A program made the position numbers and the translations under genes. The notes under the pieces are model-generated. The model saw only the letters and a list, made by a program, of their open reading frames with translations, was not told where the DNA came from and searched no databases. 15,056 bases of DNA from an uncultured Leptolyngbya sp. (GTDB lineage Bacteria > Cyanobacteriota > Cyanobacteriia > Phormidesmidales > Phormidesmidaceae): contig CALBPH010000200.1 of the NCBI GenBank assembly GCA_937899365.1, positions 1-15,056 on the forward strand, in the 5' to 3' direction. Positions 1 to 5,567 of the stretch are shown here, in pieces. Each line of letters starts with the position of its first letter. Position 1 is the first letter of the stretch.

Positions 1-1
1 A

Positions 2-151
2 CAGACCAACGGTCGCACCGAATCTATTCTGATGTCCCTGCCCCCCATGGTGCGTTGGGAATATAGCTATGCGCCCGAACCAGGCACGCCTGAAGCAAAG
101 CTGTACGACATCTTCCTCAAGCCACAGGATTGGGTTAACTGGCAGGCCTAG
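2..151 (+). CDS. hemF: Oxygen-dependent coproporphyrinogen III oxidase, C-terminal 49 residues (5' end outside window)
   Basis: The reading frame beginning at base 2 gives an open C-terminal tail ending in TAG at 149-151. It contains GRTESILMSLPPMVRWEY followed by PEPGTPEAKL and FLKPQDWVNW. This is the characteristic C-terminus of HemF, the aerobic enzyme that oxidatively decarboxylates coproporphyrinogen III to protoporphyrinogen IX in the cytoplasm, feeding haem and chlorophyll synthesis. The GRTESILMSLPP block is strongly conserved in the family (recalled, not searched). The catalytic core lies upstream of the window. The gene is followed by a long spacer, so it probably ends its transcription unit here, although I see no clear intrinsic terminator directly after the stop. 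Confidence 0.9.
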   Translation, partial: QTNGRTESILMSLPPMVRWEYSYAPEPGTPEAKLYDIFLKPQDWVNWQA

Positions 152-268
152 GACATAGCCCTAATCTAATGGCAGGTAGTTTCTAGCATGGGCATATGGA
201 ACTACTGCCACCCTTTTGCCATCTCTAAATATGACGGCTACGCTGACTTGGATCGGACGAAGGTTTTT

Positions 269-290
269 GTACATTTACGTACGTAAATGT
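269..290. promoter_or_regulatory. Perfect 20-bp palindrome with embedded NtcA-type motif
   Basis: Bases 271-290 read ACATTTACGTACGTAAATGT, which equals its own reverse complement. Overlapping it, 269-282 is GTA-N8-TAC, the consensus for the cyanobacterial nitrogen regulator NtcA (established knowledge). In a class II NtcA promoter a TAN3T -10 box is expected about 22 nt downstream; TATTCC at 305-310 sits there but lacks the final T. The match could arise by chance from the palindrome. It lies 246 nt upstream of the STAS start codon, so a long leader would be implied. A dimeric repressor or activator operator is an equally good explanation. Confidence 0.4.
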
Positions 291-342
291 CCTGATTTAG
301 TCCGTATTCCTATGCAGATTAGTAAGCACGTTTCTACGAATG

Positions 343-403
343 TGTCGTAATTGCGGATAGGCTGACAGCTCGCATGTCAATAAAAATCCGCAATTTGTCG
401 TAA
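343..403. repeat. Nested inverted repeat bounded by TGTCGTAA direct repeats
   Basis: AATTGCGGAT (349-358) pairs perfectly with ATCCGCAATT (386-395). Inside it, TGACA (363-367) pairs with TGTCA (375-379) around a 7-nt loop, so the transcript could form a stem, internal loop, stem structure. The octamer TGTCGTAA occurs at 343-350 and again at 396-403, at the outer edges of the inverted repeat. The layout resembles a small inserted palindromic element with a duplicated flank, or a structured leader of the STAS transcript. The sequence alone does not decide between these. Confidence 0.4.
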
Positions 404-535
404 GCGCTGAACTTTTCATACCTTTCTTATGAAGTCAAGGGCATGATGGTTTATGCGAACGTGGTTCTGACTTGCGTTCTTTAAACTCACAGCGTAGGCA
501 TTAGATTCAGATATTGAATTGAAGGGACGGTTACC

Positions 536-898
536 ATGGAGCAAAAAATTGTCACCCCACCCGACAGCAATCAGAATGTCGTTGTCTTTTTGCCCCAGGG
601 GAGATTAGATATCACAACTGCATGGCAGTTTCGCCTCAAGCTACAGGACTGTATTAGCAACACTACCCCCCACATTATTGTCAACCTGGGCCAGGTTAAT
701 TTTATCGATAGCTCAGGCCTGACATCTTTGGTGGCTGGCATGCGAGATGCCAATAAGGCAGAAGGCAGCTTTAAGCTTTGCAATGTCCATCCAGAGTCAA
801 AACTGGTCTTTGAAGTGACCATGATGGATTCGGTCTTCGCGATCTACGACAGCGAAGATGAGGCCATTCAAGCAGCCCCCGAACCCATGGCATTTTAG
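536..898 (+). CDS. STAS-domain anti-sigma factor antagonist, 120 aa
   Basis: This is a stand-alone STAS domain covering almost the whole protein. It opens with the beta-strand pattern VVVFLPQGRLDITTAWQFR (residues about 15-33). The signature VNFIDSSGLTSL lies around residues 54-65. In SpoIIAA/RsbV-type proteins the first Ser of DSSGL (Ser59 here) is phosphorylated by a HPK-like anti-sigma kinase; the unphosphorylated form binds the anti-sigma factor and frees the sigma factor. All key positions are present, so the protein should be competent. It is probably soluble, since no membrane segment is visible. The ATG start at 536 has AAGGGA 8 nt upstream. No partner kinase, phosphatase or sigma gene lies within the window, so its pathway cannot be named. 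It is followed by a hairpin at 925-954. Confidence 0.88.
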   Translation: MEQKIVTPPDSNQNVVVFLPQGRLDITTAWQFRLKLQDCISNTTPHIIVNLGQVNFIDSSGLTSLVAGMRDANKAEGSFKLCNVHPESKLVFEVTMMDSVFAIYDSEDEAIQAAPEPMAF

Positions 899-924
899 GG
901 CAACCCTGAAAACGCAGATAGATT

Positions 925-954
925 AGCCCTCGCTGAATGACCCCATCGAGGGCT
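925..954 (+). terminator. Hairpin downstream of the STAS gene, possible terminator
   Basis: AGCCCTCG (925-932) pairs perfectly with CGAGGGCT (947-954) across a 14-nt loop, starting 27 nt after the STAS stop codon. There is no T-run after it, so it is not a classical intrinsic terminator. It could be a 3'-end stabilising stem or an inefficient terminator before thf1. Confidence 0.4.
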
Positions 955-1101
955 GTGAGCAACCAACCTTGAGCAGAATGATCGACATCCTATGTGAGAT
1001 AGGTGGCTGATTTTCGTTAAGGTGGTATAGGCATCCATCACAAGAAATACGCCTTAGCCTGGAATTTACAATTCTTGGCAAAAGGTCATCGTCAGTAGAA
1101 A

Positions 1102-1878
1102 ATGATGTCTAGCATTTTATTATCCCCACCTGTGACTAACCTCCGTACGGTCTCCGATACAAAGCGAGCCTTCTATAACCATCACTCCCGTCCCATCAAT
1201 TCTCTATACCGGCGAGTGGTAGAGGAACTGATGGTGGAAATGCATCTGCTTTCGGTCAATGTCGATTTTGTCTATAACTCCCTCTATGCCCTGGGCGTTG
1301 TGACCAGTTTTGACCGGTTTATGGTGGGGTATGAACCGGAACAAGATAAGGTCTCTATTTTTTCGGCTATTTGCCAGGCCGTCGGTGGCGATCCTCAAAA
1401 ATACCGCCAGGATGTTGAAACCCTAAAGGCTGACCTCTCAGGTCTATCCCTAAGCGACCTGAATACCCAGCTTGGCAATGCCAAGACCACCGGTGGTGAC
1501 AGTCTGCAGGGCAAGCTGCATACGGTGGCTAACCAGGCCAGTGCTAAGTACACCCGGCTCATGGCCGTGGGTCTTTACACCCTGTTTGAAATTGTTGATG
1601 TCTCCTCCTTAGACGATAAGGACAAGCGTGAGGAGTTATTAAAAACGGCGGCTGAACTGCTAGCCTTACCCGCTGACAAGGTGGATAAGGACCTGGAGAT
1701 GTACCGCAGCAACCTGGACAAGATGGCCCAGGCCCAGGAAGTGATGAAAGACATTTTGGAAGCCGAGCGTAAGAAGCGGGAGCAGCGGGCTCAGGCTAAA
1801 GCAGGGGCGTCAGCTGAACCGGAGAAGACACCGGAGTCAGCTGACACTCCAGAATCTTCCGATACGACAGAAGCCTAG
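1102..1878 (+). CDS. thf1: Thylakoid formation protein Thf1 / photosystem II biogenesis protein Psb29, 258 aa
   Basis: The N-terminal half carries the family hallmark TVSDTKRAFYNHHSRPINSLYRRVVEELMVEMHLL (split here only by position, residues about 17-51), followed by FDRFMVGYEPEQDK and FSAICQAVGGDPQKYRQD. Thf1/Psb29 acts in thylakoid organisation and photosystem II assembly and repair, and is linked to FtsH protease complexes (established for Synechocystis and Arabidopsis homologues). Residues about 196-231 form a charged, coiled-coil-like helix (KDLEMYRSNLDKMAQ...). The last 27 residues are a low-complexity Ala/Glu/Pro/Ser/Thr tail, which varies among homologues. There are two adjacent ATG codons at 1102 and 1105, and either could start translation. 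No strong Shine-Dalgarno is visible. The gene stands alone, facing convergently into the membrane-protein block. Confidence 0.95.
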   Translation: MMSSILLSPPVTNLRTVSDTKRAFYNHHSRPINSLYRRVVEELMVEMHLLSVNVDFVYNSLYALGVVTSFDRFMVGYEPEQDKVSIFSAICQAVGGDPQKYRQDVETLKADLSGLSLSDLNTQLGNAKTTGGDSLQGKLHTVANQASAKYTRLMAVGLYTLFEIVDVSSLDDKDKREELLKTAAELLALPADKVDKDLEMYRSNLDKMAQAQEVMKDILEAERKKREQRAQAKAGASAEPEKTPESADTPESSDTTEA

Positions 1879-1896
1879 GGCAGGTTTGAAAGCCGC

Positions 1897-1917
1897 CCGC
1901 AGGCTATGGGGCTGCGG
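1897..1917. terminator. Short hairpin at the thf1 / glycosyltransferase convergent junction
   Basis: CCGCAG (1897-1902) pairs with CTGCGG (1912-1917) over a 9-nt loop. It lies just after the thf1 stop (1878) and overlaps the last codons of the opposite-strand gene that ends at 1904. It might act as a weak bidirectional terminator. No T-run follows in either direction. Confidence 0.25.
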
Positions 1918-3418
1918 TTACCCAGTAGAGGTAATACTCTTCATTTTGCCAGGCCTTTGTAAACGACTTGATGGGTTCAATGGTTAACCCATCTGTCGGT
2001 TCCCTCAGCTCTTTGCTAAGCACCATAAGAATTTTCGGGTGCTCGGTCAGGAGCTGTGTAACCTGGCGGATAACCTCTGGCTCATTAACCTCGTTACGAA
2101 CGCCTTTGAAAAATAAGGTGTAGCTGCCGATGGCCTGACGCTCTGGAAAGTAGAAAGGCCGATTAAAATATCCGCTTAAAGAGGCCATTTGGGCATCACG
2201 GCTGGCGACAATAAACTCGTCCTGTAGGTTGGCCTGACGCATGTAGGCAGCCGTAGCCCGACTGGCCGAATAGGGAATGGACAGATCCATCGTAAATAGA
2301 AAGATACCCCCTAGAAAATGTGCCGTTAAAATCAGCCCAAATGCCCAACTAAACCACCGTTGGGAAGACAGCGCTCGTCGCTCAAGCGCGGGGAGGTATT
2401 GGGTAATGGCCGGGGAAGGCGCGTAGTGATGCGCCAGCCACAGCGCGGCAATCAGCACCAGATAAATGTTGCCATAGTGCCGCACGGCACTGGGCATAAA
2501 TTTGGCGTAGGTAAAGACCAGGATAATGCCGTTGCCTAGTAGATAAAACACCAGGGCATAGGGCTTTTTGACCAGCTTTAAGATCGCCACGTAGCAAGAC
2601 GCAAGGGCAATGGCCCCGCACACAATCAGGTCCAGGTATCGTGAGCCGTTGGGAATAATGACGTAATACCCGCCAAACACTCGACCGATGGTCCTCAGTA
2701 AATGGCGCATGTCTAAACCGGTGACGTAGGACTCTAGGGCCTGACCGGCCACATCGCTGGGGGGCAGTATAAAGTAGAGCGCCATGGCATAGCCCCCGAT
2801 AATCAGGGCGGCGCTAAACGCAATATCCAACCAGCTGTGACGGAGTTTGGCGTCGAACAGCAGCTCCAGTCCCAGGGTGATGGCAAGTGCGATCGCAATT
2901 AACAGCGCATAGACATTACTATTTGCCAGCAGCACCAGCAGCCCCGCCAATGGCCAGTAGGCCCGCTGCCGCTGGGGCCACAGGGCACAGATCGCAAACA
3001 GCAGCAGCATGGCCACGGCATAGTTACGGGCAATCAGCAGGTGCTCATAAAACGGCAAATAGCCAAAGGTCATCAGCCACTTTTGCCACTGCCTAAATGG
3101 ACTGCATCGCCAAATCAGCAGCACCGACCCCATGGCCAACAGCCAGTGAAATATCTGCATGGCCACGGGATGCCCAAACAGTTGATAGAGCATGGCCACC
3201 AGCAGATGCCACAAGCCTGGATGGGCCCGGTCGTAGTGAATGTTTTCGACAAACGCCGACCACGACGGACTGTCCCGAGCAATCAGCCACACATTCATCT
3301 CATCGCGCCACATGCTGTGGTTGAGGGTCCCGATCAGACCAAGAATGGCGACAATGATCACAGCCGTCCACGGAGACTTATACAGCGTGACCAGCCAGCG
3401 GGGCAAAGGATACGTCAT
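1904..3418 (-). CDS. Putative GT-C-fold membrane glycosyltransferase, 504 aa (GT-1)
   Basis: This is a very hydrophobic protein with about ten predicted membrane segments, the first at residues about 17-33. An extracytoplasmic loop directly after it carries WRDE (37-40) and then HYDRAHPGLWHL (61-72). An acidic pair in the first external loop followed by an H/K-P motif is the usual active-site layout of GT-C enzymes, which transfer sugars from polyprenyl-phosphate donors (family knowledge). The C-terminal 130 or so residues, after the last membrane helix, look like a soluble external domain (RATAAYMRQANLQDEF, VIRQVTQLLTEHPKILMVLS). Sugar and acceptor cannot be inferred. It is last in a run of three minus-strand membrane proteins, but a strong hairpin (3460-3480) separates it from the gene upstream, so it may have its own promoter in 3419-3459. 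No Shine-Dalgarno is evident at the ATG (3416-3418). Confidence 0.7.
   Translation of the reverse strand: MTYPLPRWLVTLYKSPWTAVIIVAILGLIGTLNHSMWRDEMNVWLIARDSPSWSAFVENIHYDRAHPGLWHLLVAMLYQLFGHPVAMQIFHWLLAMGSVLLIWRCSPFRQWQKWLMTFGYLPFYEHLLIARNYAVAMLLLFAICALWPQRQRAYWPLAGLLVLLANSNVYALLIAIALAITLGLELLFDAKLRHSWLDIAFSAALIIGGYAMALYFILPPSDVAGQALESYVTGLDMRHLLRTIGRVFGGYYVIIPNGSRYLDLIVCGAIALASCYVAILKLVKKPYALVFYLLGNGIILVFTYAKFMPSAVRHYGNIYLVLIAALWLAHHYAPSPAITQYLPALERRALSSQRWFSWAFGLILTAHFLGGIFLFTMDLSIPYSASRATAAYMRQANLQDEFIVASRDAQMASLSGYFNRPFYFPERQAIGSYTLFFKGVRNEVNEPEVIRQVTQLLTEHPKILMVLSKELREPTDGLTIEPIKSFTKAWQNEEYYLYWVTAAP
2889..2896. repeat. HIP1 octamer GCGATCGC (one of five)
   Basis: GCGATCGC occurs at 2889-2896, 4508-4515, 8847-8854, 12290-12297 and 13885-13892, all inside coding regions. 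This highly iterated palindrome is a hallmark of many cyanobacterial genomes, and five copies in 15 kb is far above the chance rate for an 8-mer. It supports the taxonomic reading and the native origin of the glycosyltransferase block, three of whose genes carry it. Confidence 0.9.
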
Positions 3419-3459
3419 GGGTTGCTAGACTCAAGGTCGCACTGATCATACTGCGAAGA

Positions 3460-3480
3460 GTCGCCGCAAGTGGCGGCGAC
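3460..3480 (-). terminator. GC-rich hairpin directly after the second glycosyltransferase stop codon
   Basis: GTCGCCGC (3460-3467) and GCGGCGAC (3473-3480) form a perfect 8-bp stem with a 5-nt loop. On the minus strand the stem begins at the base following the TAG of the gene ending at 3481. The downstream sequence on that strand is TCTTCGCAGT, only modestly T-rich. Position and stability suggest a transcription terminator or processing hairpin between this gene and GT-1. Confidence 0.55.
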
Positions 3481-4749
3481 CTAATCGCCTAGGACACAGT
3501 CAGTGGGCACCAGCGAAAAATTAGCCGTCTCGACCACGGCGCACCGTTCGAGACTCGTTTGTAACACCCCCGCCTGTCCCATGTGGTCTATGGCGGCATT
3601 AGTCAACGCCTGATAGTTGTTGTGCCAATAGCGATGGTTGGCCAAATAGCTGGGGTCAAACGCGACCTTATTGATCAGCCAAAAATCCACACCATAGGTG
3701 TCAGCAAAGGTTTTCACCGTGGCCCTATCGCTGGCATAGTGGGCCCTGAGCAAATCAGCGGCCCGCTGTCGGATCTGTCGATAATAGCCCAGGTGAAACG
3801 GTGTGCCATATTCTGAAGCCATTAGAACCGACCGCTTTGCAAAGGTGGGAATGTTATCGGCTTCGTAGTCTAAAGAAGCCACCAGGGTGTCCTTGGGCTG
3901 GGTCTGTAAATACTCATAGATCAGTGCCTCATGCCCCGTCACATAAAGGGTTTTGGGAAACTTTTGGAGCAGCAGAGGATAGTAGAAAAATAAGGGCACC
4001 AGAACCAGCAGCACCGCCGTCAGTTTGACAAGGCGACGCTGATAAAGCACCAGGGACCCCAGCAACGAAACCCAGGCAATGGCCGCCAAAATGGGCATGG
4101 CCAGCAGAATACAGTGGCTGGTGTAGCGACCTGGCATATGTAGCCGAAAGGCCAAGCCATAGGCCGCCAGAAACCACACCATGGCCGCCAGGGTAAGTTC
4201 AGCAAAGATAGACAGGCTCGGCTGTACGTTTTTTAAGCTGGGAAACCAGCCTCGCCAGCGCACCATGGGCCATAAAAATACGGCGGCCACCAGGGTGACG
4301 GGGGTAAAGATGGTGCGCTTGAGAATAGCGCCATGGCCGCCATACAGCATCAGCCAGTAGCGCCATAGACCTGCCCGAAAAAATGAATGGCGACCGCTCG
4401 GTTGAAATTCTGGGATGCTGTGGGCCTGGGCCATGGTCACCACCGGTCCATAGCTTTGGGAAAGCACATAGGTGGGTAACAGACAAACCAGGGTGATGAC
4501 GAGGGCTGCGATCGCAACCCGACAGCGGGCTCGAATCACCACCCGCCAGGGGTAACACCACATCACCGGCAGCTTTTGCCAATCCACCGCATGCACGGCA
4601 TAGAGCGTAGCCGCCACCAAAGCCACAGGCGGATAAAACAGAGCCAACAGCCCCAGAAACACCAGGCTCACCCCCCACTGCTGCCGCACAAAATAAAACA
4701 GCAACGGTATGAGCAAAGGATAAATAAACGCCCTTGGCGACGCCGACAC
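3481..4749 (-). CDS. C-terminal fragment of interrupted GT-2, 422 aa
   Basis: This fragment starts with SASPRAFIYPLLIPLLFYFVRQ and contains most of the membrane helices of the protein. A likely external C-terminal domain begins near residue 262 (KTLYVTGHEALIYEYLQTQPKDTLVASLDYEADNIP and onward, given only in outline here). That tail has the alternating helix/strand look of the periplasmic domains appended to many GT-C enzymes. The only nearby start is GTG at 4749-4747, directly abutting the upstream TAG, with no recognisable ribosome binding site of its own. It is best read as the downstream half of one gene rather than an independent gene. It terminates at TAG 3483-3481, followed at once by a GC-rich hairpin. 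Confidence 0.6.
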   Translation of the reverse strand: MSASPRAFIYPLLIPLLFYFVRQQWGVSLVFLGLLALFYPPVALVAATLYAVHAVDWQKLPVMWCYPWRVVIRARCRVAIAALVITLVCLLPTYVLSQSYGPVVTMAQAHSIPEFQPSGRHSFFRAGLWRYWLMLYGGHGAILKRTIFTPVTLVAAVFLWPMVRWRGWFPSLKNVQPSLSIFAELTLAAMVWFLAAYGLAFRLHMPGRYTSHCILLAMPILAAIAWVSLLGSLVLYQRRLVKLTAVLLVLVPLFFYYPLLLQKFPKTLYVTGHEALIYEYLQTQPKDTLVASLDYEADNIPTFAKRSVLMASEYGTPFHLGYYRQIRQRAADLLRAHYASDRATVKTFADTYGVDFWLINKVAFDPSYLANHRYWHNNYQALTNAAIDHMGQAGVLQTSLERCAVVETANFSLVPTDCVLGD

Positions 4750-5199
4750 CTAATCATCGTTGCACCATAGATGCTGGCTAAGCATGACAGACGCCATCAG
4801 CCCCGCCATGGGGACTGGAAAAATAGCCACGGTCAGACAGTAGTAATAGCCTGCCGCCACCAGCCCCAGCAGCGGGGGCAACACCTTAGCCAACCACTCT
4901 GGGTCCAGGTAAGCATAGCTGGCAAACCGGTACAGCAGCTTATAACCCACCGGAGCAATAGACTGGAGATAATCCGCAATCAAATCGTTAGGGAAGGCGT
5001 CGGCATCTTGAAAGCGCTCCATCCAAAACAAATAGTGGCGGGCATCGTCTTGAACCACATAGTCTGCTGCAAAGCCCTTTTGCATGGCTAAATAACCATA
5101 GGCCATGGCAAACATCAGACTCAACCAAAGCCCCATGCCCCATTGCAGCTGCCACTGACGGCGAGAAATCTGCTGGGGGCTAAATAACCTAGCCAGCAT
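4750..5199 (-). CDS. N-terminal fragment of interrupted GT-2, 149 aa
   Basis: This fragment holds the cytoplasmic N-terminus, a first membrane helix (LWLSLMFAMAYGYLAM, residues about 25-40), and the first external loop with VVQDDARHYLFWMERF and FPNDLIADYLQS. The QDDAR acidic pair is the likely equivalent of the GT-C catalytic or metal-binding acid (inference from position). Two further hydrophobic segments follow (LPPLLGLVAAGYYYCLTVAIF and MAGLMASVML). By itself it lacks most of the membrane domain and should not be active. It ends at the TAG at 4752-4750. The start at 5199 lies only 22 nt from the divergent ATG at 5222, so the two genes share a very short upstream region. Confidence 0.6.
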   Translation of the reverse strand: MLARLFSPQQISRRQWQLQWGMGLWLSLMFAMAYGYLAMQKGFAADYVVQDDARHYLFWMERFQDADAFPNDLIADYLQSIAPVGYKLLYRFASYAYLDPEWLAKVLPPLLGLVAAGYYYCLTVAIFPVPMAGLMASVMLSQHLWCNDD

Positions 5200-5221
5200 G
5201 AAGCAATCGCCGTAAAAAAAG

Positions 5222-5410
5222 ATGAAACATCGCGTTCGAAAGAAAAACTGCAAACTATGTGGACAGCCCTCAGAGGTGCTGTACCGAGTGAAATATCAGC
5301 CCATAGAAATCGATTGGTCCTTTGTCTGTGCCCTGTGCTGGACACCTCTGAGTCAAGACAACCGTCATTACATTTACGGCGGCACTTGGAAAGCAAAAAA
5401 ACGGCACTAG
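5222..5410 (+). CDS. Small four-cysteine zinc-ribbon protein, 62 aa
   Basis: The protein has two CxxC knuckles, Cys10-Cys13 (CKLCG) and Cys36-Cys39 (CALCW), 22 residues apart, the spacing expected of a zinc ribbon. Between them is EVLYRVKY, and the C-terminus is HYIYGGTWKAKKRH. I recall this tail as a conserved signature of small uncharacterised cyanobacterial proteins. The conserved motif and the sound cysteine geometry argue it is a real gene despite its length. The basic ends (MKHRVRKK and KAKKRH) would suit nucleic-acid or ribosome binding, but that is inference. The ATG at 5222 follows an A-rich stretch with no clear Shine-Dalgarno. It is divergent from GT-2 and convergent with GT-3. Confidence 0.8.
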   Translation: MKHRVRKKNCKLCGQPSEVLYRVKYQPIEIDWSFVCALCWTPLSQDNRHYIYGGTWKAKKRH

Positions 5411-5532
5411 GAATTCCCCATCCCAGATGCTCTATATCAGCAAGCACTAGGGTTTGTACTGGCAGGTTTTCACCATTTCAAACAGTAAATTGATACATCA
5501 TCACTATTCCATCGAAATAGCCCCGGAATCCT

Positions 5533-5549
5533 TACGCTTTTGCAGCGTA
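5533..5549. terminator. Short hairpin between convergent zinc-ribbon and GT-3 genes
   Basis: TACGCT (5533-5538) pairs with AGCGTA (5544-5549) over a 5-nt loop in the 157-bp spacer between convergent stops at 5410 and 5568. It could serve as a bidirectional terminator. Stem length is modest and no strong T-tract follows. Nothing else stands out in the spacer. Confidence 0.3.
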
Positions 5550-5567
5550 TTAGCAGACTCGGCATGA

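Larger units (their letters stand above)
152..535. other. 384-bp intergenic region with several inverted repeats
   Basis: No open frame here looks coding. The region carries a perfect 20-bp palindrome (271-290), a nested inverted repeat flanked by direct repeats (343-403), and a short inverted repeat TTCATA / TATGAA at 415-420 and 428-433 with a 7-nt loop. An AAGGGA sequence at 522-527 is a plausible ribosome binding site 8 nt before the STAS start codon at 536. A weak promoter-like pair, TTGCGT (472-477) and TAGGCA (495-500) with 17-nt spacing, could drive the STAS gene; this is low confidence. Overall it looks like a regulated leader or promoter region rather than decayed coding sequence. 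Confidence 0.6.
3481..5199 (-). pseudogene. GT-C-like membrane protein interrupted by an in-frame TAG (GT-2, 572 codons before the final stop)
   Basis: Two minus-strand open frames, 5199-4750 and 4749-3481, are in the same frame and separated by one codon, TAG at 4752-4750. Joined, they make one coherent protein: the N-terminal part ends ...SQHLWCNDD and the C-terminal part continues VSASPRAFIYPLL with no missing or extra bases. The junction looks like an uninterrupted motif, with one amino acid (perhaps Leu, TTG to TAG) lost to the stop. The rest of both halves is free of other stops or frameshifts, so the lesion is recent, or it is a sequencing or assembly error. The natural start is probably ATG 5199-5197 (MLARLFSPQ); a more distal in-frame ATG at 5253 would overlap the divergent zinc-ribbon gene. 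TAG is the dominant stop in this window, so readthrough is unlikely. Restart at the adjacent GTG (4749-4747) cannot be excluded. Confidence 0.8.

Noticed and set aside
3041..3445. 134-aa plus-strand open frame antisense to GT-1
   Set aside because: The composition (many His, Pro, Gln, Arg) is typical of an antisense shadow, and the opposite strand encodes a coherent membrane protein.
4199..4678. 159-aa minus-strand open frame overlapping GT-2
   Set aside because: It lies in another frame of the GT-2 C-terminal half, is rich in Gly/Ala/Arg/Pro as expected of a GC-rich shadow, and has no recognisable motif.
4750..4752. TAG as pyrrolysine or a programmed recoding site
   Set aside because: No stem-loop recoding signal was seen just downstream, pyrrolysine use is not known from cyanobacteria, and TAG is the usual stop in this window.
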